From positions 1-53,530 of the forward strand of contig JAFXIT010000055.1 in assembly GCA_017532825.1 (NCBI GenBank): a DNA stretch of 53,530 bases. Reading direction: 5' to 3'. Shown piece by piece: positions 34,542 through 42,325 of the stretch. The position numbers and the translations under genes are program-made. The number at the start of each line of letters is the position of its first letter. Position 1 is the first letter of the stretch. The notes under the pieces are model-generated. The model was not told the origin of the DNA. It ran no database searches and saw only the letters and a list, made by a program, of their open reading frames with translations. Origin of the DNA: Clostridia bacterium. Lineage in GTDB: Bacteria; Bacillota; Clostridia; Oscillospirales; QAMX01.

Positions 34542-35732
34542 ATGGACCTCTCAAATGAAAAAAAGAGGATCGCTATCATTTCAATTTATTATAAAAGCTG
34601 TAATTTCGGCGGAAACCTGCAGGCATACGCCCTTGCTGCTTACCTAAATAAGCAGGGCTATTCGGCGGAGCAGATATGTCATTACGAGCTTAAGCGAGCA
34701 AAGCTCGTTGATATGCTCCTGCACAGACCTCATAAGTTTGTAGCCAAGGCGGTACGCCGTGTCGTGAGAAAGCCCTACGAGCTTATAAAGTCACGTAAGA
34801 TCCGTGCCCTTGATGAGAGATACCGCATAAGTCAGCGCAGGGTAGAGGCCTTTGAGGACTTCAATCAAAACGTTATACCACATAGCAAGGGCGTCTACAA
34901 CATCGAAAACATCTCGTCGATAGTTGACGAGTACGACGCATTTATAACCGGAAGTGATCAGGTCTGGAATCTCAACTGGTATAATCCCGTATTTTTCCTC
35001 GATTTTGTTCCGTCGGAAAAGACCAAGCTCTCCTATGCGGCAAGTCTTGCAATGGACAAGCTTACTCCCTCACAGCGGGAGACGGTCAAAAAAAGCCTCA
35101 AGGATTTCAAGGCGGTATCTGTCAGAGAGGAAAACGCCGTGGGACTGCTTGAGGGTCTTTCTCCCCTGCCTGCAGAGTTCGTTGTCGATCCGACGTTACT
35201 GCTTACAAGCGAGCAGTGGGACGAGATATGCAGTGAGCGCAGGGTAGAGCAGGAGTACGTTTTGTGCTATTTTCTCGGCGAAAACAGCCGCTCAAGGGCG
35301 CTTGCAAGGGAGTTTGCCGACAAGAACGGTCTCAAGCTTGTAAGCATTCCGCACGCAGGAGGAGAGATCAAGCTCTGTGACGAGTGCTTTGGCGACGAGC
35401 AGATATACGATGCTTCGCCAAAGGATTTTCTTTCCCTTGTAAAGTATGCTTCATACGTCTTTACCGACAGCTTCCATGCGGTGGTCTTCTCTAACATTTA
35501 TCAAAGACAGTATTTTGTTTTCAACCGAAACGCCAAAAGTGAGCTCAGCTCGAGGATCTACAGCATCACCTCCCTTTTTGGCTCGGAGGAGAGGTTCTGT
35601 CACGGATCAGAACGGGAAAGCATGTCCTACGTTGAAGGACTTGCCCCGATAGATTATACCAAACGTAATACCTCATTTGAAAAGCTCAAGGCACATTCGG
35701 AGAATTTTCTCAAAAACAACCTGGAGCAGTAG
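34542..35732 (+). CDS. Polysaccharide pyruvyl transferase family protein
   Basis: A 396-residue transferase of the CsaB/WcaK family that adds ketal-pyruvate to a sugar, usually in surface glycans. Marks are the N-terminal SCNFGGNLQAYALAAYL, AFITGSDQVWNLNW, LSYAASLAMD, VREENAVGLLEG, VVDPTLLLTSEQW and the C-terminal VFTDSFHAVVFSNIY. Start chosen at ATG 34542 (MDLSNEKKRIA) with GAAGTGGG upstream; an in-frame extension overlapping radA is unlikely. A flippase and an Fe-S F420-hydrogenase-beta-like protein follow with 6-bp and overlapping spacing, an arrangement seen in exopolysaccharide clusters. Confidence 0.88.
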   Translation: MDLSNEKKRIAIISIYYKSCNFGGNLQAYALAAYLNKQGYSAEQICHYELKRAKLVDMLLHRPHKFVAKAVRRVVRKPYELIKSRKIRALDERYRISQRRVEAFEDFNQNVIPHSKGVYNIENISSIVDEYDAFITGSDQVWNLNWYNPVFFLDFVPSEKTKLSYAASLAMDKLTPSQRETVKKSLKDFKAVSVREENAVGLLEGLSPLPAEFVVDPTLLLTSEQWDEICSERRVEQEYVLCYFLGENSRSRALAREFADKNGLKLVSIPHAGGEIKLCDECFGDEQIYDASPKDFLSLVKYASYVFTDSFHAVVFSNIYQRQYFVFNRNAKSELSSRIYSITSLFGSEERFCHGSERESMSYVEGLAPIDYTKRNTSFEKLKAHSENFLKNNLEQ

Positions 35733-35738
35733 GGAATT

Positions 35739-37286
35739 ATGAGCAGAAAAGTCGATCAATTGAAGAGCGGGGCGCTGCTTTCCTACCTGCAGATGGCCCT
35801 GAACATAGGCATCAGCCTTGTTTATACACCGCTGATGATCCGCCTGCTTGGTAAAAGTGAATACGGTCTGTATAATACCGTCGCCTCCACGATATCGGCC
35901 CTGTCGATACTGAGCCTCGGCTTTAACAGCAGCTATATCCGCTATTTTGCCAAATATAAGGCATCCGGCGACCGTGAGTCTATCTCGAAGCTTAACGGTC
36001 TTTTTCTGATAATATTCGTTATTATCGGTCTGGTGGCACTTGCCTGCGGAGGCTTCCTCTCGGGCAATCTTGACATCGTTTTTGACGATGGGCTTACCGC
36101 TTCGGAGTATTCCGTTGCCCGAATTCTCATGCTGTTGCTTACGGTAAATCTTGCTATATCCTTCCCGATGAGCGTGTTTTCCAACATAATTTCGGCAAAT
36201 GAACGCTTTGTTGTACTGAAATTGCTTGGAATGGTGAGAACGGTGGTAGGACCGATGGTGTCGATCCCCGTACTGTTGCTGGGATTCAGATCGGTTGCGT
36301 TGGTCGTTATCACCCTTGCGGTATCGCTTCTGACCGACGTGCTCTATGTTGCGTACGTTTTCGGTCCGCTTAAAAACCGTTTCGTTTTTCACGGCTTTGA
36401 AAGGGGACTTTTTGCAAGTCTTTTTACCTACACGGGATTTATTGCCGTAAACCTCATTGTCGACCAGATAAACTGGAATCTCGGAAAGCTGCTGCTTGGA
36501 CGCTTCAGAGGTACCGAGAGCGTGGCGGTGTACTCGGTCGGATATATGATATACCATTACTATATGACCTTTTCGACGTCGGTCTCGGGTGTGTTTACTC
36601 CCCGTATACACAACATCGTCAATACCTGCCGTGACGACAGACAACGGCGTGACAGAGAGCTTACCGAGCTTTTTGTAAAGGTCGGAAGGATACAGTTTTT
36701 ACTGCTTGGTCTTATTGCAAGCGGCCTTGTGTTCTTCGGAAGACAGTTTATAGCCTTCTGGGCAGGAGAGGGCTACGGACAGGCCTACCCGGTCATGCTC
36801 CTGCTAGTGCTTCCTGCATCCATAGCCTTGATACAGAATCTTGGCATAGAGGTCCAGCGCGCCGAAAACAACCATCGCTTCCGCAGTATCGTTTATATTG
36901 TGATGGCTATAATAAACCTCGTACTTTCGGTGTTTCTTATCAAGGCCTACGGTGAGGTCGGTGCAGCTATCGGTACGGCCGTGTCGCTGGTGGTCGCAAA
37001 CGGACTTATAATGAATATCTATTACCATAAAAAATGCGGACTTGACATTTTGCTTTTCTGGAAAAACATCGTCAGGGCCTCTTTGGGCCTTGCGGCTCCT
37101 ATCGCAGCGGGTATCGTATTACCCATGTTTTTTGACTATACTGCGCCGCTGCAGTATGTCTGTGCAATTGCTCTTTATACGGTGGTATACGCCCTGTCGA
37201 TGTGGCTTGTGGGTATGAACCGATATGAAAAGGAGCTTTGTCTTAAACCGATCGGAAGACTGCTTAAAAGGGGGAGACGGGCATGA
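35739..37286 (+). CDS. Oligosaccharide flippase (Wzx-like, MATE/MVF superfamily)
   Basis: A 515-residue inner-membrane protein with about 14 hydrophobic segments. It starts SRKVDQLKSGALLSYLQMAL, followed by PLMIRLLGKSEYGLYNTV, the typical N-terminus of Wzx flippases (LGxxEYGLYN), and has the C-terminal half repeat LVVANGLIMNIYYHKKCGLD. It should move a lipid-linked oligosaccharide across the membrane. No glycosyltransferase or polymerase gene is nearby, so the substrate must be made elsewhere. It overlaps the next gene by 4 nt. Confidence 0.92.
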   Translation: MSRKVDQLKSGALLSYLQMALNIGISLVYTPLMIRLLGKSEYGLYNTVASTISALSILSLGFNSSYIRYFAKYKASGDRESISKLNGLFLIIFVIIGLVALACGGFLSGNLDIVFDDGLTASEYSVARILMLLLTVNLAISFPMSVFSNIISANERFVVLKLLGMVRTVVGPMVSIPVLLLGFRSVALVVITLAVSLLTDVLYVAYVFGPLKNRFVFHGFERGLFASLFTYTGFIAVNLIVDQINWNLGKLLLGRFRGTESVAVYSVGYMIYHYYMTFSTSVSGVFTPRIHNIVNTCRDDRQRRDRELTELFVKVGRIQFLLLGLIASGLVFFGRQFIAFWAGEGYGQAYPVMLLLVLPASIALIQNLGIEVQRAENNHRFRSIVYIVMAIINLVLSVFLIKAYGEVGAAIGTAVSLVVANGLIMNIYYHKKCGLDILLFWKNIVRASLGLAAPIAAGIVLPMFFDYTAPLQYVCAIALYTVVYALSMWLVGMNRYEKELCLKPIGRLLKRGRRA

Positions 37287-38452
37287 TAAACGTAAGCGAC
37301 AAAACCAAATGCTGCGGCTGTCATGCCTGCGCCTCGGTCTGCCCGAAGGGCTGCATAGAGATGGTCGCCGATGGGGAAGGCTTCCTTTATCCGAATGTCG
37401 ATACAGATGCCTGCATCGGATGCGGAAAGTGTGAAAGGGTATGCCCGCTGACAAATGAAAATAAGAGGGATGAGGGGCAAGCCGAGGCTTATGCCGCCGT
37501 CAGCAACGACAGCAGCATCCGTGCAGAGTCTTCCTCCGGAGGAGTATTCACGCTGGTCGCCGAGGCGGTCATCGACAGAGGCGGTGCGGTGTTCGGTGCC
37601 GCATTCAACGAAGATCTTGAGCTTGAGAATATTGCCGTGGAATCCAAAGATGAGCTTTCCCGCCTTCGCGGCTCAAAGTATCTTCAAAGCAGAATAGGCG
37701 ACAGCTACCGCCTTGCAAAGGATATGCTCGAGGGCGGAAGACCCGTCCTGTTTAGCGGTACGCCCTGCCAGGTAGCGGGCTTAAAAAGCTATCTTGGAAG
37801 GGACTATGATGCTCTTATCTGCATTGACGTTGCCTGCCACGGCGTTCCATCACCCAAGGTGTGGGAAAAATATCTGCGCTTTCGTGAACAAAAGGCAGAT
37901 TCTAATGTTAAAATCGTAAGATTCAGGGATAAGTCGGACAGTTGGAAGAGCTATTGCGTCAGATTTGAATTTGAAAACGGATCGGTATACCGTGAAAGGG
38001 CGGACAAAGACCCGTATATGCGTGCCTTTATTGGCGACGTATGTCTCAGACCGTCCTGCCATACCTGCAAATTTAAAGCGGGGGCTGTACGCTCGGATAT
38101 TACCCTTGCCGATTTCTGGGGGGTCAACCGCATCATGCCGGAGATGGATGACGATAAGGGTACCTCGCTTGTGATAGCAAACAGCCAAAAGGGCAGGGCG
38201 TTATTGCAGTCGATAGGTGGACGGATGAGGATTGCGAAAACCGATGCCGATGCCGCGTTTTCCTACAACCCCGCCATCATACGTCCGTCTGCGCAATCGC
38301 CAAACAGAGACGCCTTCCTTGCGGACTTGGACAGGATGAGCTTTGATCTTGCGGTAAAGAAGTATTGCACACCGCCGCTTTCGGTAAGAATAAAGAGGGC
38401 AATACGTAAAGCACTGTCAAAGGCAAAGAGGGTTATTATAAAAAACAGATAA
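37283..38452 (+). CDS. Coenzyme F420 hydrogenase/dehydrogenase beta-subunit-like Fe-S protein
   Basis: A 389-residue protein. The N-terminus carries two ferredoxin-type 4Fe-4S clusters: CCGCHACASVCPKGCIEM and CIGCGKCERVCPL (about 11-53). The rest is the F420-hydrogenase beta-subunit domain: SSSGGVFTLVAEAV, LFSGTPCQVAGLKSYLG, CIDVACHGVPSPKVWEKYL, and CHTCKFKAGAVRSDITLADFWG with further cysteines. In Firmicutes such proteins occur beside pyruvyl transferases in polysaccharide clusters, where the electron-transfer role is not established. The C-terminus is strongly basic (RIKRAIRKALSKAKRVIIKNR). It ends the three-gene set. Confidence 0.88.
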   Translation: MINVSDKTKCCGCHACASVCPKGCIEMVADGEGFLYPNVDTDACIGCGKCERVCPLTNENKRDEGQAEAYAAVSNDSSIRAESSSGGVFTLVAEAVIDRGGAVFGAAFNEDLELENIAVESKDELSRLRGSKYLQSRIGDSYRLAKDMLEGGRPVLFSGTPCQVAGLKSYLGRDYDALICIDVACHGVPSPKVWEKYLRFREQKADSNVKIVRFRDKSDSWKSYCVRFEFENGSVYRERADKDPYMRAFIGDVCLRPSCHTCKFKAGAVRSDITLADFWGVNRIMPEMDDDKGTSLVIANSQKGRALLQSIGGRMRIAKTDADAAFSYNPAIIRPSAQSPNRDAFLADLDRMSFDLAVKKYCTPPLSVRIKRAIRKALSKAKRVIIKNR

Positions 38453-38483
38453 GAAGAGCGTATATTTGCTCCAAAAATTACCT

Positions 38484-38514
38484 TGAATTAAAAAAGTACG
38501 GCAGGATACAATAA
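38484..38514 (+). promoter_or_regulatory. Candidate forespore (sigma-G-like) promoter of the SASP gene
   Basis: TGAATTA (38484-38490) resembles the sigma-G/F -35 box and GATACAATA (38505-38513) is a plausible -10 region at 14-18-nt spacing. Neither box is exact. No sigma-A consensus is seen, which fits a sporulation gene. Confidence 0.35.
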
Positions 38515-38556
38515 ATGTGCAGCCCAAAAACAGAAATTCAAGGAGAAAAAATCAGT

Positions 38557-38745
38557 ATGGCAAGCAAGAATTCGTCCACTAAGGCCGCTCTTCAGCAGTT
38601 CAAGATGGAAGCCGCCAACGAAGTCGGCGTCAACCTCAAGGACGGCTACAACGGTGATCTTACTTCTCGCCAGGCCGGTTCTGTTGGCGGTCAGATGGTC
38701 AAGAAGATGATCGACGCCTACGAGACCGAAAAGGGCCTTAAGTAA
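38557..38745 (+). CDS. Alpha/beta-type small acid-soluble spore protein
   Basis: A 62-residue DNA-binding spore protein. Start at ATG 38557 with AAGGAG upstream; codons before it are not translated. The two signature blocks are ALQQFKMEAANEVGVNL, with the germination-protease-type site near MEAANEVG, and YNGDLTSRQAGSVGGQMVKKMI, the helix that binds A-form DNA. The protein ends TEKGLK. SASPs coat spore DNA and give UV resistance. It is a single gene with its own promoter and a strong terminator, and is direct evidence that the host lineage sporulates. Confidence 0.95.
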   Translation: MASKNSSTKAALQQFKMEAANEVGVNLKDGYNGDLTSRQAGSVGGQMVKKMIDAYETEKGLK

Positions 38746-38783
38746 TCACGGCTGAATCAGTTAGCTGAAGTCTAATACTTCTT

Positions 38784-38826
38784 TATACAAAGGGCGCTCT
38801 GCAGTCAGCGGAGCGCCCTTTGTATA
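38784..38826 (+). terminator. Terminator of the SASP gene
   Basis: A 16-bp perfect stem (38784-38799 with 38811-38826, core AAAGGGCGCTC), extended by three more pairs with a wobble. There is no long T-run after it, but the stem is unusually stable and the loop is short. Confidence 0.78.
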
Positions 38827-38832
38827 TAAAAA

Positions 38833-38860
38833 CTCCCTGCCGGAACAGCTTGGCAGGGAG
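38833..38860 (-). terminator. Terminator of the CopZ-like gene
   Basis: A 9-bp perfect stem (CTCCCTGCC 38833-38841 with 38852-38860). On the minus strand it is followed by TTTTTATATA. Confidence 0.78.
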
Positions 38861-38880
38861 AAAACATATTTGTGAGCAAC

Positions 38881-39138
38881 TTATTTCTTGAGAAAAGAAA
38901 GAAGACCTTTTTTCTCGCAGGGCTCGGATGTGACGTCGGTAAGCTTAAAGCCAAGCCCGGATATAACGGTGCCGAGGGCGGAAGCGTCAATATCCTCCTT
39001 GGTGATTATGACAGTCTTTTTCTCGGTGCGGGAGGATGTAACGCTTTTTACCTTAAAGCTTTTGCGAATGGCATTATTGACGTGCTCTTCGCACTTTCCG
39101 CAGGACATTCCCTCAACTGACAGAGTGATCTTATACAT
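38881..39138 (-). CDS. Heavy-metal-associated (CopZ-like) protein
   Basis: An 85-residue protein with one HMA domain. The metal site is GMSCGKC (about 11-17), followed by the usual beta-alpha-beta pattern (EEHVNNAIRKSF, VIITKEDIDASALGTVISGLGFKL). A C-terminal tail EPCEKKGLLSFLKK adds one more Cys. Start chosen at ATG 39136-39138 (MYKITLSVEG) with AAGGACGG upstream. It is probably a copper or other soft-metal chaperone. No copper ATPase gene is in the window. It is expressed from its own perfect promoter. Confidence 0.88.
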   Translation of the reverse strand: MYKITLSVEGMSCGKCEEHVNNAIRKSFKVKSVTSSRTEKKTVIITKEDIDASALGTVISGLGFKLTDVTSEPCEKKGLLSFLKK

Positions 39139-39194
39139 AAAAATACCGTCCTTTTCTGAAGACAAAATAAACAGAAGTTATTCTTACAGTAAAT

Positions 39195-39223
39195 ATTATA
39201 ATATATCGAATTTATATTGTCAA
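39195..39223 (-). promoter_or_regulatory. Consensus promoter of the CopZ-like gene
   Basis: Minus strand: TTGACA (39218-39223), 17 nt, TATAAT (39195-39200). Confidence 0.85.
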
Positions 39224-39310
39224 GATAAGCAACAGAACCGATAAAAAATCAAACAAATGGGAAAACGGGGCAAAATGCTGTATAAAGCAAAACTTTTTTT
39301 GAATTACCTA

Positions 39311-39339
39311 TGGAAATTCACCAAAGCATATGGTATAAT
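39311..39339 (+). promoter_or_regulatory. Promoter of hpf
   Basis: TGGAAA (39311-39316), 17 nt, TATAAT (39334-39339), about 110 bp before the hpf ATG. Confidence 0.6.
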
Positions 39340-39345
39340 AGAACT

Positions 39346-39440
39346 ACGGAAGCTACGGGGTAGATACATTGTCAAACAGGACGGTTTCATCGCCCGACCC
39401 CGCACCCCGTTGCTGACGGCCGTCCTGGAAGGAAAGGAAG
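39346..39440 (+). ncRNA. Structured 5' leader of hpf, possible pseudoknot
   Basis: The leader holds two crossing complementary pairs: ACGGGGT (39355-39361) with ACCCCGT (39404-39410), and CAGGACGG (39377-39384) with CCGTCCTG (39420-39427). Because they interleave, they could form an H-type pseudoknot just before the ribosome site. A competing local palindrome GACGGCCGTC is at 39415-39424. This suggests translational or transcriptional control of the hibernation factor; it is inference from base pairing only. Confidence 0.4.
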
Positions 39441-39447
39441 GTACGTT

Positions 39448-39969
39448 ATGAAGGTAAACATCGACAAACGCAGATGCGAAGTTGACGATCAGGTGATCGC
39501 CGCCGCAACGAAAAAGCTCAACAAGCTTGACGCCTTCTTTTACGACGATGCCGTTGCAGATGTTAAATTCAGCGAGCTGCGCGGCATCAAGACCGCCGAG
39601 GTTACTGTTCGGAGCGGGTCTATGACCTACCGTGCGGAATCGAAAAAGGGCGATATGTATGCAGCGATGGACGATTCCGTCGACGCCATCGTTCGCCAGA
39701 TCCGCAAGAACAAGACCAGGCTGGAGCGTAAATTGAAGGAAGGCGCTTTTGAGAGGAGCGTGGCTGCCGATCCCGTACCTGAGCAGGACGACGTTGTCGT
39801 CCGTCGTAAACGCTTTGCAATGAAGCCGATGTCAGAGGAGGAAGCCGCACTTAAGATGGAGCTCCTCAACCACAATTTTTATATGTTCCGCAATACCGAT
39901 GCGGATGACCGTGTCTGCGTCGTGTACAAAAGAGAAGCGGGCGGATACGGAGTTATCGAATCCGAATGA
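39448..39969 (+). CDS. hpf: Ribosome hibernation promoting factor, long form
   Basis: A 173-residue HPF. Residues 1-100 form the S30AE domain that binds the 30S decoding site (MKVNIDKRRCEVDDQVIAAA, and the MYAAMDDSVDAIVRQIRKNK helix). A linker (about 100-120) leads to the C-terminal dimerisation domain (RRKRFAMKPMSEEEAALKM, then HNFYMFRNTDADDRVCVVYKR) that pairs ribosomes into 100S dimers. The N-terminus is slightly short compared with other HPFs. AAGGAAGG precedes the ATG. It is followed by a YhcH gene after 70 bp. Confidence 0.95.
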   Translation: MKVNIDKRRCEVDDQVIAAATKKLNKLDAFFYDDAVADVKFSELRGIKTAEVTVRSGSMTYRAESKKGDMYAAMDDSVDAIVRQIRKNKTRLERKLKEGAFERSVAADPVPEQDDVVVRRKRFAMKPMSEEEAALKMELLNHNFYMFRNTDADDRVCVVYKREAGGYGVIESE

Positions 39970-40039
39970 TTTGTTATTGATCGGCGGAGCCGTCTTGATA
40001 GCGCTGCCGTCGGGGATATAAGCAAGGAGCTGGAGCAAA

Positions 40040-40492
40040 ATGGTAAAGGATAATATTTCCAATGCAAAACTGTACTACGGTCTCAGCGAGCGTTTTGAAA
40101 AGGCGCTTAAGGCACTTCAACAGCTGACCGCAGAGAACTATCCCAAGGACAGAGTTTACGTCGACGGAGATGACGTGTTCTTCTGGGTATCTCCCGTTGA
40201 CACTAATCCGCCCGATGACGAGATGTACGAGGCTCATATCAAGTACGCCGATATACAGTACGTTATATCCGGTGAGGAGTACATGGGGTGGGAACTTAAG
40301 CAGAATCTTGAATGCCGCGAGGCCTGCAAGCCCGGTGAAGACATTGAGTGGTACCGCGGAAACGGCACTATGCTCCGCTTCGGAGAGGGCGACTTTGCCA
40401 TATTCTTCCCCGACGATGCACACATGCCCTGCCGCAACAACGGAAAAGACCCCTGCAAGTCCATCAAGGCCGTTGCCAAGGTAAGGATCTGA
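40040..40492 (+). CDS. YhcH/YjgK/YiaL family protein
   Basis: A 150-residue cupin-like protein of the DUF386 (YhcH/EbgC) family. Conserved parts are VDGDDVFFWVSP, EAHIKYADIQYVISGEE with the metal-binding His/Glu residues, LRFGEGDFAIFFPDDAHMPC and KAVAKV. Relatives act as anomerases or isomerases linked to sialic acid catabolism or as beta-galactosidase beta subunit (EbgC). No nan gene is adjacent, so the sugar is unknown. AAGGAG precedes the ATG and a strong terminator follows. It may share the hpf transcript. Confidence 0.9.
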   Translation: MVKDNISNAKLYYGLSERFEKALKALQQLTAENYPKDRVYVDGDDVFFWVSPVDTNPPDDEMYEAHIKYADIQYVISGEEYMGWELKQNLECREACKPGEDIEWYRGNGTMLRFGEGDFAIFFPDDAHMPCRNNGKDPCKSIKAVAKVRI

Positions 40493-40553
40493 CCCCCTGT
40501 GGGTAAACGCGAGGGTGGGTCGGCGTCGGAACGTCGGATGCCCCGCTGAATAT

Positions 40554-40593
40554 AAAAACACCCTCTGCGGCAGCAGCTGCGGAGGGTGTTTTT
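40554..40593 (+). terminator. Terminator after the YhcH gene
   Basis: A 15-bp stem (40554-40568 with 40579-40593, core ACACCCTC, one wobble) with a 10-nt loop and T-run. Confidence 0.85.
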
Positions 40594-40607
40594 AATGTGC
40601 TTTAAGG

Positions 40608-40636
40608 TTTACAGACCAAATATATTTTGGTATAAT
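40608..40636 (+). promoter_or_regulatory. Promoter of the Nif3 pair with palindromic spacer
   Basis: TTTACA (40608-40613), 17 nt, TATAAT (40631-40636). The spacer is a palindrome, ACCAAA-TATAT-TTTGGT (40615-40631), so a dimeric regulator could bind between the boxes. Confidence 0.75.
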
Positions 40637-40672
40637 ATAATATAAAAAAGCAGATGAGAAAGGGGCAGACAA

Positions 40673-41461
40673 ATGAAGGCATTTGAAATTATGGAGGATC
40701 TTTTTTCCTTGACCTCTCCGCATGATTATACCAATACATGCGACACCTGCAAGTCGGGCGACCCCGAGCGTGAGGTGACAAAGGTTGCTACCTGTATGTT
40801 TGCTACACCTGCCGTTGTACGTGCTGCGGCGGAGTGGGGGGCAGATCTGCTGATAACCCATGAGCCCACATTTTATAACCATATGGACCAGAAGGTAGAC
40901 GAGGAACAGTCAAACCAAAAGCGTAAGCTCATTGCTGATACGGGCATAGTTTTGTGGAGGTACCACGATCATCCCCACTTTACAAAGCCGGACGTAATAG
41001 TGGAGGGCATTTTAAATAAGATGCAGCTTCCTGCGGACGTCGAGTGGAGGGGAGAACTTACGGTTACCCGCCTCCGTCTTCATACTCCCATGACCCCGGT
41101 TGAGGTCGTGCGTCACATTGAGGAGCATCTTGGCATAAAGCACGTCCGCATCTGCGGCGTGAGAGACGTTCCCTGTGAGAAGGTAACGGTCACCGTCGGC
41201 GCTATAGGCAGCCTTGTTGAGCAGGAGCTGTACCGTGAGGACAGCGAGATAGTTCTTGCAGGTGAGGTGTGCGAGTGGTCCTTTTGCGAGTACACCCGCG
41301 ATGCGGCGCAGTTTGACAGAAAGAAATCGTTGCTGATCCTGGGACACGTCGGAAGCGAGCGTGACGGTATGATCTATACTGCTGAGCTTGTTAAAAAACG
41401 TCATCCCGAGCTGGAATGCAGGTATTTTGAGTGCGGTGAGGTCTACACCTATACCGACTAA
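40673..41461 (+). CDS. Nif3-like dinuclear metal centre protein, copy 1
   Basis: A 262-residue member of the Nif3/DUF34 family. Metal-site residues are in LLITHEPTFYNHMD (the H of THEP), RYHDHPH and the C-terminal ILGHVGSERDG with H and E of the second site. A cysteine-rich motif CDTCKSGDPE near the N-terminus is characteristic of this subgroup. Nif3 proteins are ring-shaped hexamers with a di-metal site; some act as GTP cyclohydrolase-like or metal-insertion proteins but the function is unsettled. The neighbouring gene is a close paralogue, 29 bp downstream. Both are read from the promoter at 40608. Confidence 0.88.
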   Translation: MKAFEIMEDLFSLTSPHDYTNTCDTCKSGDPEREVTKVATCMFATPAVVRAAAEWGADLLITHEPTFYNHMDQKVDEEQSNQKRKLIADTGIVLWRYHDHPHFTKPDVIVEGILNKMQLPADVEWRGELTVTRLRLHTPMTPVEVVRHIEEHLGIKHVRICGVRDVPCEKVTVTVGAIGSLVEQELYREDSEIVLAGEVCEWSFCEYTRDAAQFDRKKSLLILGHVGSERDGMIYTAELVKKRHPELECRYFECGEVYTYTD

Positions 41462-41490
41462 GGACAGATAAGCGCGAAAGGAGCAGATAT

Positions 41491-42279
41491 ATGAAAGCCA
41501 TCGAACTTATGGAAGATCTTTTTTCTCTGACATCTCCCCACGATTACTCCAAGACCTGTGATACCTGTAAGTGCGGCGATCCCGAACGCGAGGTCACACG
41601 CGTGGCCACCTGTATGTTTGCAACACCGGACGTCATCCGTGCTGCCTCAGAGTGGGGTGCAGAGCTCATAATCACCCACGAGCGCACCTTTTACAACCAC
41701 CACGATCAGGAGACTGATGAGGTCCAGGCCATTATGAAGCGAAAGCTTGCCGAAGATACCGGTGTAGTGATTTGGAGATACCACGATCATCCTCACTACA
41801 CAAAGCCTGACGTTATAGTAGAGGGACTGCTTGATAAAATGCAGCTGCCTGCCGATATTGAGTTCAGGGGCGAGAAATCTTTGAATCGCCTCAGACTGCA
41901 TTCCCCGATGACACCGGTAGAGGTAGCGCGTCACATCGAGGAGCGTCTGGGTATAAAGCACGTCCGTATCTGCGGTGCAAGAGATATTCCCTGCGAGCGT
42001 TTGTCCACCACCGTCGGAGCGATCGGAAACCTCGTTATTCAGGAACTTTGCGAAAAGGAAAGCGAGATAGTCCTTGCAGGGGAGACCTGCGAATGGTATA
42101 TCTGCGAGTACGCCCGTGATGCCGCTGAGCTTGGAAAGAAAAAGGCTCTGCTTATTCTCGGACACGTTGGAAGCGAACGCGACGGCATGTGCCGTACCGC
42201 TGAAATAATACGAGAACGCCATCCCGAGATAGAAAGCAGATACTTTGACTGCGGCGAGGTCTATACCTATACCGACTGA
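41491..42279 (+). CDS. Nif3-like dinuclear metal centre protein, copy 2
   Basis: Also 262 residues, closely similar to copy 1 across the whole length, including the same start (MKAIELMEDLFSLTSPHDY) and end (FDCGEVYTYTD). Differences are spread evenly, for example THERTFYNHHD for THEPTFYNHMD in the metal loop. The equal length with no gaps marks a tandem duplication kept under selection. The two might form a mixed hexamer. AAAGGAG precedes the ATG, and a terminator follows. Confidence 0.88.
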   Translation: MKAIELMEDLFSLTSPHDYSKTCDTCKCGDPEREVTRVATCMFATPDVIRAASEWGAELIITHERTFYNHHDQETDEVQAIMKRKLAEDTGVVIWRYHDHPHYTKPDVIVEGLLDKMQLPADIEFRGEKSLNRLRLHSPMTPVEVARHIEERLGIKHVRICGARDIPCERLSTTVGAIGNLVIQELCEKESEIVLAGETCEWYICEYARDAAELGKKKALLILGHVGSERDGMCRTAEIIRERHPEIESRYFDCGEVYTYTD

Positions 42280-42284
42280 TAAAT

Positions 42285-42313
42285 AAACACCCCCGTATAT
42301 CACGGGGGTGTTT
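42285..42313. terminator. Terminator after the Nif3 pair
   Basis: A 12-bp stem (AAACACCCCCGT 42285-42296 with 42302-42313) followed by TTTCTG; also placed to stop the convergent membrane protein gene. Confidence 0.82.
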
Positions 42314-42325
42314 TTCTGTTTGCGG

